Source: Anthocerotibacter panamensis C109 (GTDB taxonomy: Bacteria; Cyanobacteriota; Cyanobacteriia; Gloeobacterales; Anthocerotibacteraceae). From it: a DNA stretch of 64,000 nucleotides. This document shows, piece after piece, positions 16,913-25,041 of the stretch. The DNA is taken from positions 2,111,501 through 2,175,500 of the forward strand of contig NZ_CP062698.1 in assembly GCF_018389385.1 (NCBI RefSeq). Reading direction: 5' to 3'. The translations under genes were made by a program, and so were the position numbers. A model generated the notes under the pieces. That model worked only from the letters and a program-made list of their open reading frames with translations. It searched no databases and had not been told where the DNA came from. Position 1 is the stretch's first letter; every line of letters starts with the position of its first letter.

Positions 16913-17284
16913 ATGGGCGCTGCAGTACTGACGGGGCGGGAGTTATTGAGAAAAGTGGCAGAACTCTCTGCCACCTCTAGCAAGAAAGAGCTAGCACGGG
17001 CAGCGGGCTATGTTACTCATAAAGAAGGCAAAGAACGCGTCCACCTCGCCCAATTCGTGAACGCCCTTTTGGAAGCCAAAGGACTCACCATGGAGCCCAA
17101 TTCCTCTCGGACAGGGCGGGCAGCCGGTTATCGTATTCAAGTGCAAGCCAATGGCAATCTGCTGGTCGGCGCTGCCTATACCCGTGAGATGGAATTGGAG
17201 CCCGGTACAGAGTTCAAGATTGTTTTGGGCCGCAAGTTCATCAAGTTGATCAAAGTGGGGCAAGACGGCGAACTGGAAGAATAA
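16913..17284 (+). CDS. cyAbrB-family transcriptional regulator
   Basis: A 123-aa cyanobacterial AbrB-like regulator (CalA/cyAbrB type). Family features are an N-terminal LTGRELLRKVAELS, a middle RVHLAQFVNALLEAKGL, and a C-terminal AbrB-like swapped-hairpin domain: YRIQVQANGNLLVGAAYT, then ELEPGTEFKIVLGRKFIKL. Known members are abundant DNA-binding proteins that tune nitrogen, carbon and hydrogenase genes. This copy lacks the usual YYT segment of the CGYYT motif (reads AAGYVTHK). A strong ribosome site and a palindrome precede it. Single-gene transcription is likely. Confidence 0.9.
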   Translation: MGAAVLTGRELLRKVAELSATSSKKELARAAGYVTHKEGKERVHLAQFVNALLEAKGLTMEPNSSRTGRAAGYRIQVQANGNLLVGAAYTREMELEPGTEFKIVLGRKFIKLIKVGQDGELEE

Positions 17285-17354
17285 CACTGTAACTGCACGC
17301 GCCCTCAGCAGGCTTCCTCGGACTGAGAATTGCGCTCGGGGGCAGTTGATAACG

Positions 17355-17456
17355 TTAGGGGGAGCGCCCGAGAATCGCCGCCTCGATACTGACGAGGAGG
17401 TTTAACGCGGCAAATAGAGCCAAATAGACCGCCACCCGGCGCGATATCCCATGCAT
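17355..17456 (-). CDS. Possible 33-aa single-pass membrane peptide
   Basis: A leftward frame MHGISRRVAVYLALFAALNL continuing into a second hydrophobic half and ending EAAILGRSP. It is one predicted transmembrane helix preceded by two Arg, the build of small photosynthetic or respiratory subunits. In-frame ATGs further upstream (at 17471 and 17462) would give 38 or 35 residues. There is no clear ribosome site, and a perfect 9-bp palindrome covers the start codons. I could not match it to PetL, PetM, PsaX or Psb subunits, so it may be a real small protein or a chance frame. Confidence 0.35.
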   Translation of the reverse strand: MHGISRRVAVYLALFAALNLLVSIEAAILGRSP

Positions 17457-17474
17457 TCTCATTTTATGCATGGG
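17448..17474. repeat. Perfect 9-bp inverted repeat
   Basis: CCCATGCAT and ATGCATGGG flank a nine-base spacer. No U-run follows on either strand, so it is not a normal terminator. It covers the candidate start codons of the small leftward frame and could be an operator or a translation-blocking hairpin. Confidence 0.5.
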
Positions 17475-17722
17475 TAAAAAGGCTAGGTTAAAGCCAACAA
17501 AAGTAGTCTAGAAGTGGACTCTTCTCAGTCCTTCATGGAGCAGATGGCCTGTCCTTTTGAGGTACCAACAATCAACGCCTATATAGATCCCACAACACTC
17601 CCGCCGGAGAGGACCTTATACATAGGAACAACCACAAAGTGGGCGTTATACATATGGATATCTACCAGAATTGGGGCGAGCTCACCAACATACCCACCCC
17701 ATCGCAAAGCGCATCGCTGTAT

Positions 17723-18406
17723 TTAACCCCTGGATCGTTGCTGAGAACCAACAGGAACATAATCCATCAAGTCGGCACAAGGTCTCTGGTGAAATCCCTC
17801 AGCCCAACCAGTTTTCGAGCCGCGCCCACGCCACCACGGGCGTAAGGTCAGGCTCGCCCACCAATACAGTTTTTGGGTAAAAGTTCGCGGCTGAAAACGC
17901 CCTTGATGCATCGCTAGCGCCTGCTGTGCTTTTTCGATCTCTTGCCAGGTCACAGGCCAAAAATAATTGGGCTGGGTACTTTGGAAGGTGAGTACAGGAA
18001 TTCTGGGGAAGCTTTGAAGTGCTTGGGCCACCCTATGCCCCGCTACCCCATGCTCTCCGGCAACCGTAGGCGCAAAGGTCAACAGGAGGTCCGGTGTAGT
18101 TTCTTGGATCAGATCTGCGATTTTTCGTTGGTTTTCCGGTGCAAGGGCCAACTTCCCTTCTGGCGCAAGATCCAGCCAGCAGACCGTCTGGAGCCCCAAA
18201 ACCTGCGCCGCTTGGTGCTGCTGTGCTTTGCGCTGTTGCTGAAATTCCTGGAGCGAAGCGACTGGAACATAAGGCTGTTCTTCGGTCAGAATCGCTAGGG
18301 TCACGCGGCTACCTTGGGCGCACAGTTGGGCTACTGTTGCACCACAAAACCATTCCATATCGTCCATGTGTGCGGTACAGACGAGAACTTTTTCCCAGAC
18401 GGGCAT
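17723..18406 (-). CDS. PIG-L/LmbE-family deacetylase
   Basis: A 227-aa protein of the zinc-dependent PIG-L superfamily, which removes acetyl groups from N-acetylglucosaminyl or similar substrates. Visible are VLVCTAHMDDMEWFCGATVA (zinc site, here AHMDD where most have AHPDD), PDLLLTFAPTVAGEHGVAGH (the second His cluster) and a C-terminal WWRGRG region. The upstream frame extends into the rubredoxin start, so I use the ATG at 18406, which has AGGGA at a good distance. The substrate is unknown; the gene stands alone and is divergent from rubredoxin. Confidence 0.82.
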   Translation of the reverse strand: MPVWEKVLVCTAHMDDMEWFCGATVAQLCAQGSRVTLAILTEEQPYVPVASLQEFQQQRKAQQHQAAQVLGLQTVCWLDLAPEGKLALAPENQRKIADLIQETTPDLLLTFAPTVAGEHGVAGHRVAQALQSFPRIPVLTFQSTQPNYFWPVTWQEIEKAQQALAMHQGRFQPRTFTQKLYWWASLTLRPWWRGRGSKTGWAEGFHQRPCADLMDYVPVGSQQRSRG

Positions 18407-18496
18407 GAGGATTTTCCCTATAAATCGTCCCTTGCTTCCCATTTTGGGCCAAGCGAATGAAGCAGCGCCACCGTTCCAGCTAGTAAGATAGCTGCC

Positions 18497-18700
18497 ATGA
18501 AATATCAATGCACTGTCTGCGGCTACATCTACGACCCTACAGAAGGCGACCCCGACAGCGGTGTTGCTCCAGGGACTGCCTTCAAAGATTTACCGGAGGG
18601 CTGGTACTGTCCGGTCTGTGGAGCGCGCAAGAGCGATTTCGTTGCGCTCGAGCCACTCACCCCCTCCCCAGAAAACCTACCGGCTCAAAGGTTCCCTTAA
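18497..18700 (+). CDS. Rubredoxin
   Basis: A 67-aa rubredoxin, one-electron carrier with a single Fe bound by four Cys: [12 protein letters not shown] and [13 protein letters not shown], with the standard spacing and the family's [13 protein letters not shown] loop. It lacks the C-terminal membrane helix of the cyanobacterial RubA that assists photosystem assembly, so it is probably soluble. A short Pro-rich tail ([14 protein letters not shown]) follows the fold, and this tail overlaps the convergent DUF1501 gene by 44 bases. The ribosome site is weak. Confidence 0.95.
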   Translation: MKYQCTVCGYIYDPTEGDPDSGVAPGTAFKDLPEGWYCPVCGARKSDFVALEPLTPSPENLPAQRFP

Positions 18701-19805
18701 GCACGGTCTTCGGCTGGGTCTGAAACCAGGAATTGAGTACTTCCGCATAGACCTGGCGAAAATCCACCTGCATCGGCAGATTGCCATTCTGGAGACTATC
18801 TAAAGCCGGTTCGCCGCCGTAGAAACCAGCCCGAACCGGACCCATAAGCAGGACCGGACCTGCCGTTCCGTGATCGGTGCCCCCCGAGCCGTTGGGGGCG
18901 GGTCTACGGCCAAATTCGCTCTGGACTTGGATCAGGACGTTTTGTGCAAGTCCGTGGTCGGTGAGGTCGCGGTGGAGGGCGGCGAGCCCCTGACCGACTT
19001 GGGTGAGCAGGCGTTGCTGGACGAGGGTCTGGTTGGCATGTGTGTCCCAGCCCCCGATAGTCAGGTAAATGACCTGAGGGCTGGTCTTCAGCAATCGTCC
19101 GACGAGGGCTAACTGTTGTCCCAAAGGCCCCTTGGGATAGTTGTGCTGGTCCACGCTGCGGTCGAGGTCACGCGCCAACTGCTGCACTGCCTGATTGCTC
19201 TCTAGTAGGGTGCGACGGACCTGTTCAGCCATCTGTTGCCGCTGGGGTACGGCGTAGAGTGCCTGGATGGCCTGTCCTAATTTCCCGGCACTTTTGAGCC
19301 CCAAGTTGGGCGATAGTTGGAGGTAGCGCGGGCCGTCTCCAGTCAGGGCAAGGGGATATTCCTCCCCCAAAAACACGGCGTCCATGGCCTTCGCTCCCTG
19401 AGCCTCCAGATAGCGAGCAAGCCAACCGCTCTCGGGGGAACCCTGGGGACGGGCGCTCTGCCAAACTTCTTTAGAGCGAAAGTGGGAGAGTTCGGGGTTG
19501 GGATAGCCCACGTTCTGGACTACAGCCAATCTGCCGCTGTCGAGGATGGGCTGGAGGTCTTTGAGGGCGGGGTGTAGCGCTACTGTGGGGCTCACCGGGA
19601 GCCCGTCTTGGATGGCGATACTGCCACCGCGCAGGCGTAGGTAGTTGGGGTCGCGGTAGGGAATGAACGTATTGAGGCCGTCATTGCCCCCCGCCAACTC
19701 GATGAGGATGAGGGTGCGTTGATCTTTGGCCCAGGTGCGCTGCGGCTGGGCAGCCAAAAACGTGGCGGCACTGAGGAGGATACCTGTAAAGTCGCGTCTT
19801 TTCAT
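18657..19805 (-). CDS. DUF1501 protein, Tat-exported
   Basis: A 382-aa DUF1501 protein, a distant relative of the alkaline phosphatase/sulfatase fold. It opens [19 protein letters not shown]: a twin-arginine signal (RRDF followed by a hydrophobic run), so it should be exported folded. Family segments are [46 protein letters not shown] and [18 protein letters not shown], which carry putative metal ligands. The activity of the family is not established. It lies four bases after the DUF1800 gene; the two are a common operon pair. The 3' end overlaps rubredoxin. Confidence 0.9.
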   Translation of the reverse strand: MKRRDFTGILLSAATFLAAQPQRTWAKDQRTLILIELAGGNDGLNTFIPYRDPNYLRLRGGSIAIQDGLPVSPTVALHPALKDLQPILDSGRLAVVQNVGYPNPELSHFRSKEVWQSARPQGSPESGWLARYLEAQGAKAMDAVFLGEEYPLALTGDGPRYLQLSPNLGLKSAGKLGQAIQALYAVPQRQQMAEQVRRTLLESNQAVQQLARDLDRSVDQHNYPKGPLGQQLALVGRLLKTSPQVIYLTIGGWDTHANQTLVQQRLLTQVGQGLAALHRDLTDHGLAQNVLIQVQSEFGRRPAPNGSGGTDHGTAGPVLLMGPVRAGFYGGEPALDSLQNGNLPMQVDFRQVYAEVLNSWFQTQPKTVLKGTFEPVGFLGRG

Positions 19806-19809
19806 CGGT

Positions 19810-21156
19810 TTAGGCCAATTGGTAGAGGGGCGAAGCCAGAAGCAGGGCACAGATTTCCCGAGCGCTCAGACCCTTGGTATAGGGCTGGAGTTCCCGGTTC
19901 CCGTCCAAGAGGAGCAAGGTCAGTTGTTCGGGGGTGAAGCGGTCGGGGTCATAGACAAAACTACCTTCGTCGCCATAGTCCTGGGTAAATTGTTGGGCCA
20001 AATTGACCCGAGTCAGTAGCGAAGGCGCATTGAGCCAACCCGCATCATCCGGCCAACCCTTGACGGAAGGAGCACCGTAGGGCGGCTGGCCCATGGTTTT
20101 GAGGCTACTCAAGACTTTGCGATAATCCCCTTGGATCTCCAGTTGGCGCAGCGTCCCGAGAACAAAGTACATCGGGCTTTTGAGGTGGCTGCGGTAGGCC
20201 CGGTCGCTATAGAATTCGGGGGCGGTGAAGATGGCGTGGACTACGGCTTTGAGGTTGCGCTGCTCGGTGGTGTAGACGCGGGCGATGCGCTCAATGACCG
20301 CTGGTTCCGGGTCAGGGTAGGCGAAGGTGGTCCAGAGTTCGGTGGCAAGCAGGCGGGCGGTAGCGGGATGGTTGGCGACAATTTCCACGACGTCCTCGGC
20401 TTTGAGGTTGCCCGTGTGGTTGAGGTAGTTTTTGCTGCCGTTGTCGAAGCGACGGACTACAAACCGCGACTGCCCCGTCAAGGGCTGAAGTGCCCAGCCG
20501 GTCAGGGCTCTAGCCCCTTCTTTCACGTCCTGTTCGCTGTAGTGGCCCCGGCCTAGGGTGAATAGCTCAAGCAGCTCGCGGCTGTAGTTTTCATTGGGTT
20601 CGCCCGCGCGGTTTTTGCCATTGTCGAGGTAGGCGAGCATCGCAGGGCTAATGGTGACGTTCCACAACAGCTCCTGAAAATCGCCCAAAGCTGAGGCACG
20701 CAGGCGGGTGTCATATTCTGCAAGCAGTCCGGGGAACTTGACTTTTTGGGCCGAGACGACAAAGTGATCGCGCCAGAAATTGACCATCCGCTCGTGAAGC
20801 GGGTTGGGAGCCGTCACGAGTTGTTCGAGCAATCCGTGGGCGAATTCCCGGCCCTGGATTCTGCGCTCCTGATTGCGGGCCTTAAATTTTTTTATTTGAT
20901 CAGGTGTGAACGTCTGCCCCAGCGTAGGCAGCTCCCCCCGGAGCAGCGCAGGGTCTGGGGTTGCTAAGCGACGGCGTAGCGGTCGTTCCTGGCGCGATGG
21001 CGTAAGCGGTAGGCTGGGGATTGTGCTTTTGGGCGCGGGGTCTGCCAACCACTGTTCGAGATAGGTCTTGGGTGCGGTTGCGTGCTCTAGCTCCGCTAGG
21101 GTAGCTCCAAAACTGGCGCGGCGAAAGAAATGGGCTTTGCGAACGTTAGCGTCCAT
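19810..21156 (-). CDS. DUF1800 protein
   Basis: A 448-aa DUF1800 protein, partner of DUF1501 in many bacteria. Recognisable segments are AHFFRRASFGATLAELE at the N terminus, ERMVNFWRDHFVVS, NENYSRELLELFTLG with the typical RELLELFTLG core, and a C-terminal NREICALLLASP-like end (SAREICALLLASPLYQ). No signal peptide is seen on this subunit, although its partner carries a Tat signal. The molecular function is not known. The pair is often found in organisms with complex envelopes or polysaccharide degradation. Confidence 0.9.
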   Translation of the reverse strand: MDANVRKAHFFRRASFGATLAELEHATAPKTYLEQWLADPAPKSTIPSLPLTPSRQERPLRRRLATPDPALLRGELPTLGQTFTPDQIKKFKARNQERRIQGREFAHGLLEQLVTAPNPLHERMVNFWRDHFVVSAQKVKFPGLLAEYDTRLRASALGDFQELLWNVTISPAMLAYLDNGKNRAGEPNENYSRELLELFTLGRGHYSEQDVKEGARALTGWALQPLTGQSRFVVRRFDNGSKNYLNHTGNLKAEDVVEIVANHPATARLLATELWTTFAYPDPEPAVIERIARVYTTEQRNLKAVVHAIFTAPEFYSDRAYRSHLKSPMYFVLGTLRQLEIQGDYRKVLSSLKTMGQPPYGAPSVKGWPDDAGWLNAPSLLTRVNLAQQFTQDYGDEGSFVYDPDRFTPEQLTLLLLDGNRELQPYTKGLSAREICALLLASPLYQLA

Positions 21157-21211
21157 AACCTTGAGGCCATACAGTACCTTTTATGACGCCGAAAACGGAT
21201 ACAGGTTCACC

Positions 21212-23146
21212 TTAAGCATCCCGCTCAGCCAACTCCATCCAGCGTTCGGTAGCGGTCTCCAAGTCACGGCTGAGGGTTTCGAGGCGGGTATAGCGCTGAC
21301 GGGTCTCTCCAAAATCGCCCTCTGGGACCGTTGCGTAGAGGCTGGTTTCAAGCTGGATTTTTTCTGCCTCCATCCCGGCGATCTGCGCTTCCAGATTGGT
21401 CAATTCGCGCTTCTCTTTGTTGGAGAGCTTGCGGACTTTGCCATCGGTCACAGGGGTTGTGGTCGCAGGAGTGGCTTGCGCGACGGGTTTTTCCGCACAG
21501 GCGACAGGTTCTGGGATGCGGGCTGACTCCTGGGCTTTTTTGTCCTCCAGATAGTCTGTGTAGTTGCCCGTGAAGCGTTTGAGCACGCCACCGGACTCAA
21601 AGGCGAAGATCGTATCCACCGTACGGTCGAGGAAATAGCGGTCATGGGAGACGATGAGGACGCAGCCGTTGAATTCCTCTAGATATTCCTCCAGGATCGA
21701 CAGGGTCTGCACGTCCAAGTCGTTGGTCGGCTCATCTAAGATCAGCACATTTGGAGCCCCCATGAGGACCCTGAGCAAAAACAGACGCCGCTTCTCGCCA
21801 CCCGAGAGCTTGTGAAGAGGGCTATATTGCTGACTTGGCGCGAACAAAAACCGCTCTAGCATCTGTGAAGCGGAGATCTGCGTCCCGTCTGCGGTCTTGA
21901 CAAACTCCCCTTCTTCTTTGAGGTAGTCGATTACCCGTTGGTCATTTTTTAGCGCGGCGAAGAGTTGCTCAGAGTGCTGGTCAAAGTAGCCAAAATGGAC
22001 GGTGCTCCCAATCTCGACCGTGCCCGCATCCGGTGTAACCCGCCCGGTGATGAGGTCCACTAGGGTCGTTTTACCCTGTCCGTTCCCGCCGATGATGCCG
22101 ATGCGGTCCTCAGGGCCAAATTCCCAGGAGAAGCTATGAATCAGGGTCCGCCCATCGTAGCCTTTGCAGAGATTCTGCACTTCGATAACTTTTTTGCCCA
22201 GACGACGCGACGGCGTAGAGATTTCGACTTTTCCTTGACTCTGTTTGAATTCTTGAGTCTGGAGGGTTTCAGCGCGTTGGATACGGGCTTTTTGTTTGGT
22301 AGAACGGGCTTTGGCTCCGCGCTTAAGCCATTCCAGCTCACGGCGTAAAAGACCCCGGTGCTTGCGCTGCGTGCTGAGGGCAGATTCTTCGGCGAGGGCT
22401 TTTTTCTCCAGATAGTAGGCATAGTTACCGCTGTAGCTGAAGAGGTCGCCCCGGTCAATCTCTAAAATGCGGTTGGTCACCCGGTCCAAAAAGTAGCGGT
22501 CGTGGGTGATGAGCAGGAGCGCCCCCCGAAAGTTGATCAAATATTCCTGCAACCATTCGACAGCGAGGGCGTCCAGATGATTGGTGGGCTCATCCAGGAG
22601 GAGCACATCCGGCTGCGACAAAAGGGCTGCTGCCAACGCAACCCGCCTACGGTAGCCCCCAGAGAGCGTGGCAATCGTCGCATGGATAGCTGCAACGCCC
22701 AGCTTAGTCAGGATAATCCGAGCACGGGTCTCCAGTTCCCAGGCTCCCGACGCCTCCAGCAGGGGCGTGAGCGCAGACAGGCGACCCATCAAGATGCGTT
22801 CCTCTTCTCCCTGAGCGTGGGCCAGCTTGCGAGAACATTCTTCGTACTCCTCCAATAGCGCCACTTCCTCCTTCCGGTCCGCCAAAACCTGCTCCAACAC
22901 CGTCCGCGTTTCGTCCAGAAGCGGGTCCTGCGCCAGATAGACCATCCGTACCCCACGGTTGACAAGGATCTGCCCCCCATCCACAGGTTCTAGCCCCGCT
23001 AGGATCTTGAGTAAGGTGGATTTGCCCGAGCCATTGGTGCCAATCAGGCCAACTTTGTCGTTTTCTTCGAGGCTAAAGTTGGCATTGCTGAGGAGTTCCC
23101 GTGTCCCAAAATGTTTCTGGACGGCTTGTAGGGTGAAGATGCTCAT
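21212..23146 (-). CDS. ABC-F family ATPase (Uup/EttA-like)
   Basis: A soluble 644-aa ATPase with two ABC domains and no membrane segment. Walker A sites are GTNGSGKST (about residues 36-44) and GGNGQGKTT; signatures are LSGGYRRR and LSGGEKRR; Walker B sites read VLLLDEPTNHLD and VLILDEPTNDLD. A C-terminal coiled-coil tail (NKEKRELTNLEAQIAGMEAE) resembles that of Uup. ABC-F proteins bind the ribosome E site and help stalled or special translation states. The start MSIFTLQAVQKHFG fits the family; a longer frame to 23188 has no homologous residues. Confidence 0.92.
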   Translation of the reverse strand: MSIFTLQAVQKHFGTRELLSNANFSLEENDKVGLIGTNGSGKSTLLKILAGLEPVDGGQILVNRGVRMVYLAQDPLLDETRTVLEQVLADRKEEVALLEEYEECSRKLAHAQGEEERILMGRLSALTPLLEASGAWELETRARIILTKLGVAAIHATIATLSGGYRRRVALAAALLSQPDVLLLDEPTNHLDALAVEWLQEYLINFRGALLLITHDRYFLDRVTNRILEIDRGDLFSYSGNYAYYLEKKALAEESALSTQRKHRGLLRRELEWLKRGAKARSTKQKARIQRAETLQTQEFKQSQGKVEISTPSRRLGKKVIEVQNLCKGYDGRTLIHSFSWEFGPEDRIGIIGGNGQGKTTLVDLITGRVTPDAGTVEIGSTVHFGYFDQHSEQLFAALKNDQRVIDYLKEEGEFVKTADGTQISASQMLERFLFAPSQQYSPLHKLSGGEKRRLFLLRVLMGAPNVLILDEPTNDLDVQTLSILEEYLEEFNGCVLIVSHDRYFLDRTVDTIFAFESGGVLKRFTGNYTDYLEDKKAQESARIPEPVACAEKPVAQATPATTTPVTDGKVRKLSNKEKRELTNLEAQIAGMEAEKIQLETSLYATVPEGDFGETRQRYTRLETLSRDLETATERWMELAERDA

Positions 23147-23251
23147 GAGGCCCAGGATACACCTTGCCATCCTAGCAGAGCCCCTCACAGCGCATCGCGC
23201 TCTGTCCAGTACATTAAGCCTTCAAGAGCTATACCCATCCCTATGAAGTAT

Positions 23252-23584
23252 TCAGCGCAGTTTCGCGCCCAATAATGCACCGCCACTGAAGCCCACGACA
23301 CTCGCGCCCAGGCTTTTAAACAACATTGTTGCCCATTGACCTGCTGTCTGACCTCCAGCATCGAGGATGCGGGTGAGCGCGGTCCAATTGACGGTAATAA
23401 TCCCGTTTTGCGCCAGGGCAAAGAGTAAGATAATCCCCACTCCCAAAAGGGCCAGAGCCACTTTCACTGCCTTTTTGAGGGCATAGGCTACGGCAATCCC
23501 AGCAATTGCGCCCCCCCCCACCTGCCACAGCCAGGGACTTTGTAACCACTGAGCCAGATCCGAGACAGTAAAGGCAGCAAGCAT
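23252..23584 (-). CDS. FUN14-domain small membrane protein
   Basis: A protein of about 110 aa of the FUN14 family. The conserved core is GGGAIAGIAVAYALKKAVK followed by a hydrophobic LALLGVGIILLFALAQNG helix, and a Gly-rich C-terminal segment GFSGGALLGAKL. Probably two or three short membrane helices. In eukaryotes FUN14 proteins are mitophagy receptors; the bacterial role is unknown. AGGA lies about 8 nt before the ATG at 23584; an ATG at 23611 is an alternative. Confidence 0.78.
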   Translation of the reverse strand: MLAAFTVSDLAQWLQSPWLWQVGGGAIAGIAVAYALKKAVKVALALLGVGIILLFALAQNGIITVNWTALTRILDAGGQTAGQWATMLFKSLGASVVGFSGGALLGAKLR

Positions 23585-23688
23585 AGACCAGTTCCTGACA
23601 TCCAGACCCATGCTACACCCGAGTCGGTCTGGAGTAAGGGCCACCGGACAGCAATTCCCTTAATATAAAGAAGAGGTACAAGGTTGCC

Positions 23689-24411
23689 ATGGCTGACCAA
23701 ATAGACCTGTTCGGGTTGATGCCCCCTGCCGAGCCCGCTGCGATAGGACCGGAGGGAGCACTGCGCATCCCCCACGACGCTTCAGTTCCCATCCGTCCAG
23801 GGACCTACCCGACCCTAGACCCCTTGGTAGCAGACTGCAACGTCTGCCAGCGCTGTGACTTAGGCAAAACCCGCACCCATGCCGTAGTGGAGCGAGGCAG
23901 TCGCACAGCCCGGATCATGGTCGTCGGGGAAGGCCCCGGTGAGAACGAAGACAAGACGGGGCAGCCCTTTGTGGGTAAGGCAGGGCAGTTGCTCGATAAG
24001 ATCCTGGCCTCGGTCCAGTTAGACAGCAATCAGGACATCTATATCTGTAATGTAGTGAAATGCCGCCCGCCCAATAATCGCGAACCCTTACCTAATGAAG
24101 TTGCTGCTTGCCTCGGTTACTTACAAGAGCAAATCCGTCTGGTCAACCCCTGGATTATCCTGGTCACCGGGGCTACCGCGATGCGCGCCCTGCTCCACGA
24201 AAAGCGCGGTATCACCAAGATCCGGGGCCAGTGGTTCCCGCTAGACAACAGCTATGCCATGCCCATCCTGCACCCAGCTTACCTGTTACGCAATGCTTCG
24301 CGGGAAGTAGGCAGCCCCAAATGGTTGATGTGGCAAGATATCCAGGCGGTCCGCGACATGTACCACCGACTTGAAGCAGGCCAGCCCGTAGACGATTTAC
24401 TCCAGAAATAA
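23689..24411 (+). CDS. Uracil-DNA glycosylase, family 4
   Basis: A 240-aa family-4 (Udg, iron-sulphur) uracil-DNA glycosylase, which excises uracil from DNA in base-excision repair. The motif GEGPGENEDKTGQPFVGKAG holds the family's active-site and uracil-binding residues, and HPAYLLRN near the C terminus is the second motif. Likely 4Fe-4S ligands are C53, C56, C125 and C141. About 40 extra residues precede the fold, starting ADQIDLFGLMPPAEP; the DLFG segment may bind a partner such as a sliding clamp, which is speculative. It faces the ferritin-like gene and is divergent from FUN14. Confidence 0.94.
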   Translation: MADQIDLFGLMPPAEPAAIGPEGALRIPHDASVPIRPGTYPTLDPLVADCNVCQRCDLGKTRTHAVVERGSRTARIMVVGEGPGENEDKTGQPFVGKAGQLLDKILASVQLDSNQDIYICNVVKCRPPNNREPLPNEVAACLGYLQEQIRLVNPWIILVTGATAMRALLHEKRGITKIRGQWFPLDNSYAMPILHPAYLLRNASREVGSPKWLMWQDIQAVRDMYHRLEAGQPVDDLLQK

Positions 24412-24416
24412 CTCAT

Positions 24417-24854
24417 TCACATGCTGTAATCACGCAGCATCTTTTTTAGTTCGATGATGTGCATCTCTTCTGCGCCAATGATTGTGCGGGTATATTCCTC
24501 TAAAAAGATGCTGCGGTCTTGGACAGTATCGAGTAGATTTTTGTAAAGATCAAGCGCTGACTTTTCGTGGGCCAAGCTCTCTTCTAAGATGTCTTTGATT
24601 GCGTGGCGATGGGTCTCTTCAATGGGAGAGATGCGTAGACTGGGGTGCCCTTCTAACCCCGTCAAAATTTCCCCCGCTTGTTGGGCATGGAGCAAAGATT
24701 CAGACGCCTGAGCCTTGAAGAATTGGACGATGGGGATGCGGTTGGGTCCGGTCACCATCAGGGAAAAGTGGGTGTACCGTACCACTCCGGCTAGTTCGTA
24801 TTCCATGATTGAGTTGAGCAGACTGATGGTCGTCTTGAGGTCCAGTTCTTTCAC
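24417..24854 (-). CDS. Ferritin-like (bacterioferritin-type) protein
   Basis: A 145-aa four-helix-bundle protein of the bacterioferritin/Dps superfamily. Likely di-iron ligands lie in the helix pairs MEYELAGVVRY, ESLLHAQQAGE, EESLAHEKSALDLYKNLL and GAEEMHIIELK, with the repeated ExxH pattern. Such proteins store iron or use it to remove peroxide. The heme-binding Met of true Bfr cannot be assigned with confidence. It lies tail-to-tail with the uracil-DNA glycosylase gene, five bases apart. Confidence 0.85.
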   Translation of the reverse strand: MKELDLKTTISLLNSIMEYELAGVVRYTHFSLMVTGPNRIPIVQFFKAQASESLLHAQQAGEILTGLEGHPSLRISPIEETHRHAIKDILEESLAHEKSALDLYKNLLDTVQDRSIFLEEYTRTIIGAEEMHIIELKKMLRDYSM

Positions 24855-25011
24855 AGTTAAGGAGTCTTTAGGATTCGTACTGTTATATCTTACCCTGCTC
24901 CAGGAAAGCAGAACCCTTCCCTGAGATCGGATTGATGCTTACTCCTTATGCTCTGGTCTTGTAGAGGAAGTCATAGCATGTATGAGTGTAGCCAGGTAAT
25001 GACGAATGCCT

Positions 25012-25020
25012 TGGTATAAT
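25012..25020 (+). promoter_or_regulatory. Extended -10 promoter of the DUF4915 gene
   Basis: TGGTATAAT matches TGnTATAAT exactly, 21 bp before the ATG at 25042. No convincing -35 is present at 17 bp. An AGAGGA ribosome site follows. The predicted 5' UTR is only about 12-15 nt. Confidence 0.65.
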
Positions 25021-25041
25021 TGCCCTTGCTAAGTTAGAGGA

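Noticed and set aside
17514-17880. Overlapping rightward frames in the gap before the PIG-L gene
   Set aside because: Three frames overlap each other and the PIG-L gene, none with a ribosome site or plausible domain.
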